From [Clostridium] clostridioforme AGR2157 (GTDB lineage Bacteria > Bacillota > Clostridia > Lachnospirales > Lachnospiraceae), in assembly GCF_000424325.1 (NCBI RefSeq), contig NZ_AUJR01000023.1, positions 1 through 64,000 of the forward strand: 64,000 nt of DNA, in the 5' to 3' direction. Shown piece by piece: positions 26,838 through 36,036 of the stretch (the first letter of the stretch is position 1; every line of letters starts with the position of its first letter). Both the position numbers and the translations under genes were made by a program. The notes below the pieces were generated by a model. It searched no databases and had not been told where the DNA came from. It worked only from the letters and a program-made list of their open reading frames with translations.

Positions 26838-28277
26838 ATGGTAAAGTTCGGGACAGGCGGCTGGAGAGCCATCATCGGGGAAGAATTTACAAAGGAGAAC
26901 ATACAGAAGCTGGCGCTGGCCATATGCCTTAAGATGAAGGCAGAGGGCGTGGAGAGCCAGGGCGTTGTCATGGGGTATGACAGGCGGTTCCTTTCAAAGG
27001 AGGCCATCATATGGGCCTGCGAAATATTTGGAAGCCAGGGAATCAGGGTGTGGTTCGTAAACCGCAGCTCGCCTACTCCCCTGGTAATGTTCTATGTGAT
27101 GAAGCATGAGCTGAGCTACGGCATGATGGTGACAGCCAGCCATAATCCGGCCATCTATAACGGAATCAAGGTGTTTACATACGGGGGCCGGGATGCGGAT
27201 GAGAAGCAGACAGCGGAGATTGAGTATTACCTGGAACAGGCAGAGGAACTCTATGCACCCAATGAGGAGGAAAACGGGCAGATGCCGCCGCCATCCTACA
27301 TGGAGCTTGTAAAGCAGGGCATGGTCAGGGAAATCAATCCCATGAATGAGTATCTGGATAACATCATTTCCGTGATTAACATGGACGCCATCAAGGAACG
27401 TGATTTGCGCATTGCCATTGATCCCATGTACGGTGTGAGCCTGACTGCACTGAGCACCATCCTTTCCATTGCAAGGTGCACCATAGAAACCATTAATTCC
27501 AGGCACGACGCCCTGTTTGGAGGAAAGATGCCGGCGCCCACGGAGCGGACTCTGCGAAATCTCCAGAATTATGTGCTGGACCGGTATTGTGACATCGGCA
27601 TTGCCACGGACGGGGATGCGGACAGGCTGGGGGTCATTGATGACCAGGGACATTATCTCCACGCAAACGACACACTGGTCATGCTCTATTACTATCTGCT
27701 GAAATACAAGGGGTGGCGGGGACCTGCTGTGCGCAACCTGGCAACCACCCATGTGCTGGACAAGGTGGCGGAGAGCTTTGGGCAGAAATGCTACGAGGCG
27801 CCGGTGGGATTCAAGCATATATCCGCAAAAATGCAGGAGACGGATGCCATTATAGGCGGCGAGTCCTCAGGCGGACTGACGGTAAAGGGCCATATACACG
27901 GAAAGGACGGCATCTATGCGGCGACCCTTCTGGTGGAGATGATAGCTGTCAGCGGTAAGAAGCTGTCGGAGATTGCGGCGGATATCATGAAGGAATATGG
28001 AGCCATACATGTGGCGGAGCGGGATTACAGGTTCACGCCTGAGGAAAAGGAACGAATCCATAACATCCTCATGGAGGAAAGAAAGCTGCCGGAAATGCCC
28101 TTTGAGACAGACCATGTTTCTTATATGGACGGATGCAAGGTATACTTTAAGAACGGCGGCTGGGTTATCGCCAGGTTCTCGGGTACGGAACCTTTGCTTC
28201 GCATATTCTGTGAGATGGAACATGAACCGGATACGGTCAGGATGTGCAATCTGTTTGAAGAATATCTGGGACTGTAG
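26838..28277 (+). CDS. Phosphohexomutase (phosphoglucomutase/phosphomannomutase family)
   Basis: The 479-residue alpha-D-phosphohexomutase has all four family loops: active-site TASHNPAIYNGIK, metal-binding DGDADRLGVID, sugar-binding GGESSGGLT and phosphate-binding RFSGTEPLLRIF. I start at 26838 because GAGGAG precedes that ATG; the longer frame runs back through the terminator. It interconverts 1- and 6-phosphohexoses. Its place between an AfuABC-like transporter and a sensor cassette suggests that it works on imported sugar phosphates, though housekeeping use is equally possible. Confidence 0.88.
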   Translation: MVKFGTGGWRAIIGEEFTKENIQKLALAICLKMKAEGVESQGVVMGYDRRFLSKEAIIWACEIFGSQGIRVWFVNRSSPTPLVMFYVMKHELSYGMMVTASHNPAIYNGIKVFTYGGRDADEKQTAEIEYYLEQAEELYAPNEEENGQMPPPSYMELVKQGMVREINPMNEYLDNIISVINMDAIKERDLRIAIDPMYGVSLTALSTILSIARCTIETINSRHDALFGGKMPAPTERTLRNLQNYVLDRYCDIGIATDGDADRLGVIDDQGHYLHANDTLVMLYYYLLKYKGWRGPAVRNLATTHVLDKVAESFGQKCYEAPVGFKHISAKMQETDAIIGGESSGGLTVKGHIHGKDGIYAATLLVEMIAVSGKKLSEIAADIMKEYGAIHVAERDYRFTPEEKERIHNILMEERKLPEMPFETDHVSYMDGCKVYFKNGGWVIARFSGTEPLLRIFCEMEHEPDTVRMCNLFEEYLGL

Positions 28278-28391
28278 GAACCGGCCGGATAGACAGGAGA
28301 TATGAAAATGGTAATAAAACTCCGGTTTCCTTTTACAAGCCCTTTTGTTCCTCTGTTTTCCCGGAGGCACTGAGGGTCTTTTTGTAATAGT

Positions 28392-28421
28392 TTGGAAAAG
28401 TAGGTATTTCTTTGGTATAAT
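28392..28421 (+). promoter_or_regulatory. Promoter of the three-component sensor operon
   Basis: TTGGAA and TATAAT are 18 bases apart, about 55 bases upstream of the lipoprotein start at 28477. Confidence 0.65.
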
Positions 28422-28476
28422 GTAGCAAATGGGACTGATTGGCATTGAGGCGCCAATGCTAAGGGGAGGAACAGAC

Positions 28477-29634
28477 ATGAAGATGAAAGAGACTGTCATG
28501 GGTATGAAGGCGGCTATGAGGGACACAAAAGCGGCTATGAGGGGCACAAAAGCGGCTGAGAGGGGTATAAAAGCCGCTGCCGCTGGCGCAGACAGGGCTG
28601 CCAGGGGAAAACGAAATCTGACATTCTGCATCCTGTGCCTTTTCTGCATGGCTGTTCTTTCCTCGTGCCAGTCAGGGCCGGAGACAGCCCCCATGCCTGC
28701 TGTGCCGGACCTGGTTCTCTATACGGCCCAGGAGGAAGAGATATATGAACCCATCATCAAGGAATTTGAGGAGCGCACCAACCTGATGGTGAAGGTGGAG
28801 CGGGGGTCCTCCGAGGAAATGACAGTCAGGCTGGAGGATGAGGAGGAAAGGCCGGATTGGGATGTGGTGTTCGGAGTGGGGATAGAGACACTGGAACAGT
28901 CTAAGGAACATTGGCAGGTATATAAAAGCCCGGAAGCGGCATTCATAACAGAGAGCTTCCAATCCGAGGATAACCGATGGACCAGCTTCTCCGCCCTGCC
29001 CATGGTTATCATGTACAATACAAATGTGGTGACCTACCGCGAACTGCCGGCGGGATGGAACAGCCTTTTGGAGCCCAGGTGGAAGGGAAGGATTGCCTTT
29101 GTGGACCCGCGCCGGTCTGATGTGTATTCGGCTGCCCTTGTGACGGCTGTCCATACTTGGGATAAAAAGGGGAATTACCTGGAACAGTTTATGGAGAATC
29201 TGGGATACGGCACCCTGAACAGCATGCAGGAGGTAAATGCCGGTATCCTGGACGGGAGGTATTCCCTTGGGGTCACCATGGAGGAGTCCGCTCAGGCGCT
29301 GCTGTCAGAGGGAGCCGACGTGGATTATATCTATCCCCAGGAGGGGACCACGGCCCTTCCGGACGGTACGGCCATTGTAAAGGGATGCGCGAATCCTGAC
29401 GCTGCCAGGCAGTTTCTGGATTTTACGGTGAGCAGGGATACCCAGAGGATTCTGGTGTCGGATTTAAACCGCCGCTCCGTGAGAAGCGATGTGCCGCCTC
29501 TGCCGGGACTGTCGCCCATTGGCAGGCTGCCGCTGATTGAGATGGACCTGGAGGAGCTTTCCAGGGAAAAGAAGGACGTACTGGCCAGGTGGAACGGTAT
29601 TCTGTCCCGGCGGGAAGGGAGGCCTGTGGAATGA
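28477..29634 (+). CDS. Sensor lipoprotein of HptA/AfuA type
   Basis: The 385-residue solute-binding protein is homologous to the one at 22740; they share the pattern YPQEGTTALPDGTAIVKGC versus YPKDGTSAVPDGVALVKGC. It is followed at once by kinase and regulator genes, not by transporter genes. In staphylococcal HptRSA a similar lipoprotein senses hexose phosphate or phosphate together with the kinase. The lipobox is LSSC at about residue 65, after an unusually long basic N-terminus containing a seven-residue tandem repeat. The ATG at 28477 has a GGGGAGGA ribosome site; a downstream start after the repeats cannot be excluded. Confidence 0.8.
   Translation: MKMKETVMGMKAAMRDTKAAMRGTKAAERGIKAAAAGADRAARGKRNLTFCILCLFCMAVLSSCQSGPETAPMPAVPDLVLYTAQEEEIYEPIIKEFEERTNLMVKVERGSSEEMTVRLEDEEERPDWDVVFGVGIETLEQSKEHWQVYKSPEAAFITESFQSEDNRWTSFSALPMVIMYNTNVVTYRELPAGWNSLLEPRWKGRIAFVDPRRSDVYSAALVTAVHTWDKKGNYLEQFMENLGYGTLNSMQEVNAGILDGRYSLGVTMEESAQALLSEGADVDYIYPQEGTTALPDGTAIVKGCANPDAARQFLDFTVSRDTQRILVSDLNRRSVRSDVPPLPGLSPIGRLPLIEMDLEELSREKKDVLARWNGILSRREGRPVE
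28507..28590 (+). repeat. 21-bp in-frame tandem repeat, four units
   Basis: Four consecutive 21-base units encode KAAMRDT, KAAMRGT, KAAERGI and KAAAAGA. The first two units are nearly identical and the later ones are diverged. They lie before the signal-peptide core of the sensor lipoprotein. Confidence 0.8.
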
Positions 29635-31349
29635 AATGGTACCGGAGACTCTCTTTTAAGGCCAGGGTATTCCTGGGCTGCCTTCTGGTGGCTTTGGTGC
29701 CCCTTACATTTTCAAGTGTTGTGATGATGCGTCTGTTCACTGCCTCAATCAACCGCCAGATAACCGTGGACGGAAGCCAGCAGCTGGAAGAAGTCAGGGA
29801 ACGGTTTACCCAGCTGTTAGAGAATTGCCGGAAAGCCTGTGAAACGTTGACAGAGGATGGATCTGCGGCCTGGGTCATGATTGACAATAAGACCATTGAG
29901 TTCCAGAAGGATTTGTATCTGTCCATGTACCAGGCGGTTCAGGAGATTTACAGCCATGCGCAGTTCAGCATTTATGATGCAGGCGGGAAACTGCGTTTTA
30001 CCACGGATACAGGGCCTAAGAGCAGCCGTCTGCCTGTGAATTGGGGATTGCTTAACAAGGCGTCGGGGGAACAGGGAATTACCTATTACAGGACGGACCC
30101 TTATCTGCCGCCATCCGGCAGCGATGTTCTGATGCAGGGGGCATTTTCACTGGAGAGCACCCACGGGGCCAGGACCGGATATGTGGTACTGGACTTTACC
30201 AGGGAAAATTTTGACAACCTGCTGAACGGTTTTTATTCGTCCGGCGATACGCTGCTGGTACTGGATTCCCACCAGAAGCCCCTTTACTGTTCCAGACCGG
30301 AATACGGGGAACGTGAAATCAGTGATATTATCGGGCACACCATATCGGGCCAGGGCGGGACGGAGAAAAAGGGGGTATATACCAGATATCTGTGGACCAG
30401 GGAGCCTTCCCGGGGCTTTTACATCCTGCTGCGCTGTTCCGCTCCCATCAGCGCTCCGGCCGTGCGCACCATGGGGACGGTGAGCCTTGCGCTGTCCGGC
30501 CTGGGACTGGTGCTCTGCCTCATCATAGCAGGCGCGTTGTCCCGGAGCATCGGCCAGCCGGTGAGCCTGTTGGATAAGGCCATGGCAAAGGTAAAAAAAG
30601 GGGATTTGTCCATCCGCATCCATACCAACCGGCAGGATGAACTGGGCAGGCTGACAGAGAGCTTTAACCAGATGACCGGGGACCTGCAGAAGTACCTGGA
30701 TGACACGGTGCAGAAGCAGAAGGATTTAAATAAGACCACTCTCAAGCTGTACCAGACACAGCTGAATCCACATTTCCTGTATAATACCCTGGATTCCATC
30801 AAGTGGAGCGCCAGAATCAACCAGGTGCCGGAGATTGCAGTGCTGGCGGAAAACCTGGCTGTCATCCTGAGAAAGAGCATATCCAGCCGGCCCTTTATCA
30901 CCCTGAGGGAGGAGTTGGAGACCATTGAGAGCTATGTGGAGATACAGAAAATACGTTTTACAGGACGGTTCCTGTATGAGACAGAGATACCGGACCAGCT
31001 GGAGGACTGTATGGTGCCCAAGATGATTCTGCAGCCTCTGGTTGAGAACGCCATCATCCATGGGCTGGACGGATGCGGGCACGGCTACATCTGTATTTAC
31101 GCGTTCCAGAAAGAGGGGATACTGAACATATCGGTGACAGACAACGGATGCGGCATGAGCCGGGAAATGGCGGACTGGATTAACAGCGACGCTCCGGCAA
31201 AGAGGGACGGCCATCTGGGATTATACAATGTTATCAACATATTGAAAATATATTATGGACAGGAGTACGGTATGAAGGCATCTGTCACGGAGGATGGGAC
31301 CACCATCACCCTCAGGCTGCCGGTTCAGAAGGAGGTACCGGATGTATAA
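29631..31349 (+). CDS. Sensor histidine kinase, YesM/LytS type
   Basis: The 572-residue membrane kinase has a TM helix near residues 10-35, an extracytoplasmic sensor of about 230 residues and a second TM near residue 280. A HAMP domain follows (SLLDKAMAKVKKGDLS). The His-kinase motif QLNPHFLYNTLDSIKW carries the phospho-accepting His, and the ATPase N and G boxes are VENAIIHGLDG and VTDNGCGM. Its ATG overlaps the lipoprotein stop (ATGA). With that lipoprotein and the regulator it forms a three-component sensor. Confidence 0.92.
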   Translation: MKWYRRLSFKARVFLGCLLVALVPLTFSSVVMMRLFTASINRQITVDGSQQLEEVRERFTQLLENCRKACETLTEDGSAAWVMIDNKTIEFQKDLYLSMYQAVQEIYSHAQFSIYDAGGKLRFTTDTGPKSSRLPVNWGLLNKASGEQGITYYRTDPYLPPSGSDVLMQGAFSLESTHGARTGYVVLDFTRENFDNLLNGFYSSGDTLLVLDSHQKPLYCSRPEYGEREISDIIGHTISGQGGTEKKGVYTRYLWTREPSRGFYILLRCSAPISAPAVRTMGTVSLALSGLGLVLCLIIAGALSRSIGQPVSLLDKAMAKVKKGDLSIRIHTNRQDELGRLTESFNQMTGDLQKYLDDTVQKQKDLNKTTLKLYQTQLNPHFLYNTLDSIKWSARINQVPEIAVLAENLAVILRKSISSRPFITLREELETIESYVEIQKIRFTGRFLYETEIPDQLEDCMVPKMILQPLVENAIIHGLDGCGHGYICIYAFQKEGILNISVTDNGCGMSREMADWINSDAPAKRDGHLGLYNVINILKIYYGQEYGMKASVTEDGTTITLRLPVQKEVPDV

Positions 31350-32103
31350 GGTCATTGTGGTGGAAGACGAGACAATGGTCAGGCGCGGGATTATCCTGAC
31401 CATTGACTGGGCGGCCCTGGACTGTGTGATTGCAGGGGAGGCTGCCAACGGGGAAGAAGGGGCAGAGCTGGCGGTCCGCCTGTCCCCGGATATTATTGTG
31501 ACGGATGTGAAGATGCCCAGAATGGACGGCGTGGAGATGATAACAAAACTGCGGGAACAGGGCTGCCGCGCCAAATTCATTATTTTGACGGCCTACAGCG
31601 ACTTTAAATACGCCCAGAGCGCCCTGAGGCTGGGAGTCAGCGATTATCTCCTGAAGCCTTTGAGGGACGGCGATTTGGAACATGCGGTGGGGCACATCAG
31701 AGAGCAGATGGAAGAACGTCCGGCAAAGGAGGAGGAAACAGACGCAGCCCCGGTCCTGCGCTTTCATTCCGATAAAAAATCCAAGAACAAGTATGTGGAG
31801 GCAGCCACCCAGTATATCAGGGAACATTACCGGGAGGATATCACCATCAGTACCGTGGCCGCCTATCTGGAAATCAGCGAAGGATACTTAAGCCGGGTCT
31901 TTAAGAAGGAAACCGACTACACCTTTACCAACTATCTGGCCTATTACCGGATGCAGATGGCCATGAACCTGTTAAAGGACTGCAGGGTAAAGGTGTACGA
32001 GGTGGCGGACCAGGTGGGATATTCAGACACAGCGTATTTCAGCGCGCAGTTTAAAAAGATACTGGGGGTGTCGCCGTCGGAGTATCAGGACAGGTGCAGA
32101 TAG
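31342..32103 (+). CDS. Response regulator with AraC-type DNA-binding domain (YesN-like)
   Basis: The 253-residue protein has a receiver domain with acidic pocket VEDE and phospho-acceptor Asp55 in IIVTDVKMPRMDG, and a C-terminal AraC helix-turn-helix (ISEGYLSRVFKKET; VADQVGYSDTAYFSAQFKK). It overlaps the kinase gene by 8 bases and has GGAGG eight bases upstream. By analogy with HptR it would activate sugar-phosphate uptake, most likely the transporter at 22740-26768. Confidence 0.92.
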   Translation: MYKVIVVEDETMVRRGIILTIDWAALDCVIAGEAANGEEGAELAVRLSPDIIVTDVKMPRMDGVEMITKLREQGCRAKFIILTAYSDFKYAQSALRLGVSDYLLKPLRDGDLEHAVGHIREQMEERPAKEEETDAAPVLRFHSDKKSKNKYVEAATQYIREHYREDITISTVAAYLEISEGYLSRVFKKETDYTFTNYLAYYRMQMAMNLLKDCRVKVYEVADQVGYSDTAYFSAQFKKILGVSPSEYQDRCR

Positions 32104-32176
32104 CTGTAACAGTTCAGATAGGTTATAAATAGGGAAAACAGGGAAAAATGTAGTACTATACATTGAAAAATTCTTA

Positions 32177-32185
32177 TGCTATACT
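32177..32185 (+). promoter_or_regulatory. Extended -10 promoter before holB
   Basis: TGCTATACT is an extended -10 box. TATACA 17 bases before the hexamer could act as a weak -35. The holB start lies about 108 bases downstream. Confidence 0.4.
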
Positions 32186-32292
32186 TATTGAGGATGTCTG
32201 TCCCTGCCGGGATGGAGGTCCGGATATACCGGTTTAAGGCATTTTCAGGGTTTTGGAAACCAGGCCGGCAGCGCAAGGGGGAACCAATCACT

Positions 32293-33282
32293 ATGTTGGG
32301 ATTTAACGATATATTAGGACATGAACAGATAAAGGAACATTTCCGCAGCGCAGTGCAGACAGGGAAGGTTTCCCATGCTTATATACTGAGCGGCGAGGCC
32401 GGAATGGGAAGGAAATCCCTGGCCAATGCATTTGCCCTCAGCCTGCTGTGCGAGAGGGGGATGGCGGAGCCCTGTATGCAGTGCCATGCCTGTAAGCAGG
32501 TACTTTCGGGAAACCACCCGGATCTTATTTACGTGACACATGAAAAGCCCGCCAGCATCGGAGTGGACGATATAAGGGAGCAGATTAACGATACCATCCA
32601 GGTACGTCCCTACAGCAGTTATTATAAGATATATATAGTGGATGAGGCGGAGAAGATGACCGTACAGGCACAGAACGCCCTCCTTAAGACCATTGAAGAG
32701 CCCCCTGCTTATGCGGTTATCCTGTTTTTGACCACGAATCAGGACGCGTTCCTGCCCACCATCCTGTCAAGGTGTGTACAGCTTAAGCTGAAACCCTTAA
32801 AGGATTCCGTTGTAAAGGAATACCTGGTACAGTCTCTGGGAGAAAATGAAAGCAAGGCTGATATCTACGCTGCCTTTGCCAGGGGCAATCTGGGCAAAGC
32901 TATCCATCTGGCCCGGTCAGAGGAGTTTGGGGTGATGTACAGGGAGATGCTCCATCTCCTGAAGCACATCAAGGATACGGACATATCGGAGCTTTTAGAC
33001 TACATCCGCAAGGTTAAGGAGGAGAACCTGGATATCCGGGAATGCCTGGACTTTATGCAGATGTGGTACAGGGATATTCTGATGTATAAAACCACAAAGG
33101 ATATTAACCTGCTGATATTCAAGGATGAATTCTCTGCCGTTAAGAGTGTCAGCACCACAAGCGGCTATGACGGTCTGGAGAAAATTCTGGAAGCCATTGA
33201 CAAGGCCAGAATCAGGCTGTACGCCAACGTGAACACCGAACTGGTCATGGAGCTGATGCTTCTAACCATGAAGGAGAATTAG
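32293..33282 (+). CDS. holB: DNA polymerase III delta' subunit
   Basis: The 329-residue clamp-loader protein has HAYILSGEAGMGRKSLA in the P-loop position, a CMQCHACKQV zinc-binding cluster and ALLKTIEEPPAYAVILFLT with the SRC-type arginine segment ILSRCVQL. It belongs to the complex that loads the beta clamp. I start at 32293, matching the usual N-terminus (FNDILGHEQ), with GGGGGA upstream. ricT follows 35 bases later, the same order as in Bacillus (holB-yaaT-yabA-yabB-rsmI). Confidence 0.92.
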   Translation: MLGFNDILGHEQIKEHFRSAVQTGKVSHAYILSGEAGMGRKSLANAFALSLLCERGMAEPCMQCHACKQVLSGNHPDLIYVTHEKPASIGVDDIREQINDTIQVRPYSSYYKIYIVDEAEKMTVQAQNALLKTIEEPPAYAVILFLTTNQDAFLPTILSRCVQLKLKPLKDSVVKEYLVQSLGENESKADIYAAFARGNLGKAIHLARSEEFGVMYREMLHLLKHIKDTDISELLDYIRKVKEENLDIRECLDFMQMWYRDILMYKTTKDINLLIFKDEFSAVKSVSTTSGYDGLEKILEAIDKARIRLYANVNTELVMELMLLTMKEN

Positions 33283-33317
33283 GACGTGTCAGGGCTGCAA
33301 GAGAAGGAGAACACAGA

Positions 33318-34250
33318 ATGATTACAGTAATCGGGGTGCGCTTCCGCACCGCAGGAAAGATATATTATTTCGACCCCGCAGGCCGCCGGATTAAGACAGG
33401 CGACCACGTCATCGTGGAGACGGCCAGGGGTATTGAGTACGGGTATGTGGTCCTGGGGAACCGGGAAGTGGATGAATCCAAGGTGGTTCCGCCCTTAAAA
33501 TCAGTCATCCGCATGGCGACGGATGAGGATGAGGCGGCAGAGGCCAGGAACAAGCAGAAGGAAAGGGATGCCTTTAAAATCTGCCAGGAAAAAATCAAAA
33601 AGCATCATTTGGATATGAAGCTCATTGACGCCGAATACACATTTGACAACAACAAGGTCCTGTTTTACTTTACTGCCGACGGCAGAATCGATTTCAGGGA
33701 GCTGGTTAAGGACCTGGCCAGCGTGTTTAAGACCAGGATTGAGCTGCGCCAGGTAGGCGTCAGGGACGAGACTAAAATTATGGGAGGCATCGGCATCTGC
33801 GGAAGGGCGCTGTGCTGCCATTCCTATCTGTCCGAGTTCATTCCTGTGTCCATCAAGATGGCAAAGGAACAGAACCTGTCCCTGAATCCCACCAAGATAT
33901 CAGGTGTGTGCGGACGCCTTATGTGCTGCCTTAAGAATGAAGAGGAAACATACGAGGTCTTAAACAGCAAGCTTCCCAATCCGGGAGATTATGTGACCAC
34001 AAGCGACGGGTTAAAGGGCGAGGTTCACAGCGTCAACGTGCTGCGCCAGCAGGTTAAGGTGATTGTGACCGTGGAGCGGGACGAGAAAGAAATCAGGGAA
34101 TACAAGGTGGACCAGCTCAAGTTCAAGCCCAGGAAAAAGAAGGGCAAAGGCGGCGGGGAAAAGCACGGAGGCGACACGCCGGACGCAGAGCTTAAACAGC
34201 TGGAAGCCCTTGAGAAGAAGGAAGGAAAGTCGAAGCTGGATGACAACTGA
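33318..34250 (+). CDS. ricT: PSP1-domain protein RicT (YaaT)
   Basis: The 310-residue protein has the PSP1 domain and the conserved cysteines of RicT: CGRALCCHSYL near residue 160 and CGRLMCCLKNEEETYE near residue 200. The C-terminal tail is lysine-rich and disordered. In Bacillus RicT works with RicA and RicF in an iron-sulfur complex that affects sporulation and RNA maturation by RNase Y. Its neighbours holB, TrmN6-like methyltransferase and rsmI match the Bacillus order, except that yabA is absent. Confidence 0.9.
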   Translation: MITVIGVRFRTAGKIYYFDPAGRRIKTGDHVIVETARGIEYGYVVLGNREVDESKVVPPLKSVIRMATDEDEAAEARNKQKERDAFKICQEKIKKHHLDMKLIDAEYTFDNNKVLFYFTADGRIDFRELVKDLASVFKTRIELRQVGVRDETKIMGGIGICGRALCCHSYLSEFIPVSIKMAKEQNLSLNPTKISGVCGRLMCCLKNEEETYEVLNSKLPNPGDYVTTSDGLKGEVHSVNVLRQQVKVIVTVERDEKEIREYKVDQLKFKPRKKKGKGGGEKHGGDTPDAELKQLEALEKKEGKSKLDDN

Positions 34251-34293
34251 TACAGTTACGGTGAAACACACTTGGCGTCAGGAAGGAACCATC

Positions 34294-35022
34294 ATGCTGC
34301 GGGACGACGAGCGGATCGATGATTTGCAGCGCAATAATTATGGAATCATCCAGAGGAAGGGCGCATTCTGCTTTGGCATGGATGCCGTCCTTCTGTCCGG
34401 CTTTGCCGTTGTGAAAAAAGGGGAGAAGGTGCTGGACCTGGGAACAGGCACAGGCATCATTCCCATTCTTCTGACCGCTAAGTCTGAGGGAAGCCACTTT
34501 ACCGGTCTGGAGATACAGGAAGAGTCAGCGGACATGGCCAGGCGGAGTGTGGCATATAATCATCTGGAAGGCAAGGTGGACATCGTCACCGGCGATATAG
34601 TGGAGGCCACCAGGTTATTTGCCCTGGCTTCTTTTGATGTAGTAACCACCAATCCCCCCTATATGAATGAATCCCATGGCCTTAAGAATCCGGGGGATGC
34701 CAAAGCCATTGCCCGCCATGAGGTGAAATGTACGCTGGAGGATGTGGTGAGGGAGGGCACCCGGGTACTGAAGCCGGGAGGCCGTTTCTGCATGGTCCAC
34801 AGGCCCAGACGGCTGATTGAAATTATCACCGTCATGAAGCGCCATGGCCTGGAGCCAAAGCGCATGAAGATGGTCCATCCTTATGCGGACCGGGAGGCCA
34901 ACATGGTGCTTATAGAGGCCGTGAGGGGAGGCGGTCCTCTCCTTAAGATGGAAGCTCCGGTCATTGTCTTTGACCAGAATGGGGAGTATTCCCGGGAGAT
35001 ACGGACCACCTACGGATATTGA
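34294..35022 (+). CDS. tRNA1(Val) adenine-N6 methyltransferase-like (YabB/TrmN6)
   Basis: The 242-residue SAM-dependent methyltransferase has VLDLGTGTGIIPILL as motif I and TTNPPYMNESHG as the N6-adenine NPPY motif. Its N-terminus, DDERIDDLQRNNYGIIQ, matches the YabB family. I choose the ATG at 34294 because AGGAAGGA stands six bases upstream; the frame runs further back into ricT without a good site. Confidence 0.9.
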   Translation: MLRDDERIDDLQRNNYGIIQRKGAFCFGMDAVLLSGFAVVKKGEKVLDLGTGTGIIPILLTAKSEGSHFTGLEIQEESADMARRSVAYNHLEGKVDIVTGDIVEATRLFALASFDVVTTNPPYMNESHGLKNPGDAKAIARHEVKCTLEDVVREGTRVLKPGGRFCMVHRPRRLIEIITVMKRHGLEPKRMKMVHPYADREANMVLIEAVRGGGPLLKMEAPVIVFDQNGEYSREIRTTYGY

Positions 35023-35098
35023 CGGATTATACGACTTATGATAGCAGGCGTCCAAAGGACAGACGCTTAAGCGCTCAATGGACAGAAGGGAGAGGCTC

Positions 35099-35944
35099 AT
35101 GGCAGGAATACTATATCTCTGCGCCACGCCAATCGGCAATCTGGAGGATATCACCTTCAGGGTACTCAGGACATTAAAGGAAGTGGATTTGATTGCGGCA
35201 GAGGATACGCGCCACAGCATCAAGCTTCTGAATCATTTTGATATAAAAACGCCCATGACCAGCTACCACGAGTATAACAAGGTGGACAAGGCCAGATACC
35301 TGGTGGGCCGGCTGGAGGAAGGGGTGAACATAGCCCTGATTACGGACGCCGGGACCCCCGGTATATCGGATCCGGGAGAGGAGCTGGTAAGGCAGTGCTA
35401 TGAGGCGGGAATCCAGGTCACCTCCCTTCCTGGCCCGGCAGCGTGTATCACGGCCCTCACCATGTCGGGGCTTTCCACCAGGAGATTCTGCTTTGAGGCG
35501 TTTCTGCCCTCTGAGAAGGGGGATAAGAAGGAGCGGGCCAGAATCCTGGAGGAGCTTAAGAAGGAGACCAGGACCATTATCGTGTATGAGGCGCCCCACC
35601 ACCTGGTGAGGACACTTGAAGATTTATATGAGGCTCTTGGGGACAGGAACATAACCATATGCAGGGAGCTTACGAAAAAATATGAGACAGCTTACAGGAC
35701 CACATTCCGGGAAGCACTGGAACGCTGCCATGAGGAGGAGCCTAAAGGAGAGTGTGTCATAGTAATAGAAGGAAAGCCTCTGGAGGAGCTGCGAAAGGAG
35801 CAGATAAGCCGCTGGGAAGAGATGGAAATTCAGGAACATCTGGCCTGCTATACGGACCAGGGCATGGATAGGAAGGAAGCTATGAAGGCGGTGGCAAAGG
35901 ACCGGGGAATCACAAAGCGGGATGTGTACCGGCAGCTTCTGTGA
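35099..35944 (+). CDS. rsmI: 16S rRNA (cytidine1402-2'-O)-methyltransferase
   Basis: The 281-residue protein opens ILYLCATPIGNLEDIT, with EDTRHSIKLLNHF, TDAGTPGISDPG and LPGPAACITALTMSGL, the SAM-binding signatures of the tetrapyrrole methylase fold in RsmI. It methylates C1402 of 16S rRNA. I use the ATG at 35099 with GGGAGAGG upstream. It is the last gene before a hairpin terminator. Confidence 0.94.
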   Translation: MAGILYLCATPIGNLEDITFRVLRTLKEVDLIAAEDTRHSIKLLNHFDIKTPMTSYHEYNKVDKARYLVGRLEEGVNIALITDAGTPGISDPGEELVRQCYEAGIQVTSLPGPAACITALTMSGLSTRRFCFEAFLPSEKGDKKERARILEELKKETRTIIVYEAPHHLVRTLEDLYEALGDRNITICRELTKKYETAYRTTFREALERCHEEEPKGECVIVIEGKPLEELRKEQISRWEEMEIQEHLACYTDQGMDRKEAMKAVAKDRGITKRDVYRQLL

Positions 35945-35967
35945 TTGGACGCATAAGATTATAGAAA

Positions 35968-36016
35968 GAACCTGCGGCTTACATGCCTTCTGATATTGAG
36001 AGGGAGCCGCAGGTTC
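35968..36016. terminator. Bidirectional hairpin terminator between rsmI and abrB
   Basis: GAACCTGCGGCT and AGCCGCAGGTTC form a perfect 12-bp stem with a 25-base loop, between two converging genes. Pyrimidine-rich tails follow on both sides (TTCTCTCT on plus, TTCTTTC on minus). Confidence 0.75.
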
Positions 36017-36036
36017 TCTCTATGTACGAGTTTTGG

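Noticed and set aside
28320-28390. Terminator after the phosphohexomutase gene
   Set aside because: CTCCGG and CCGGAG can pair over a long loop before TCTTTTT, but the stem is only 6 bp and too weak to call.
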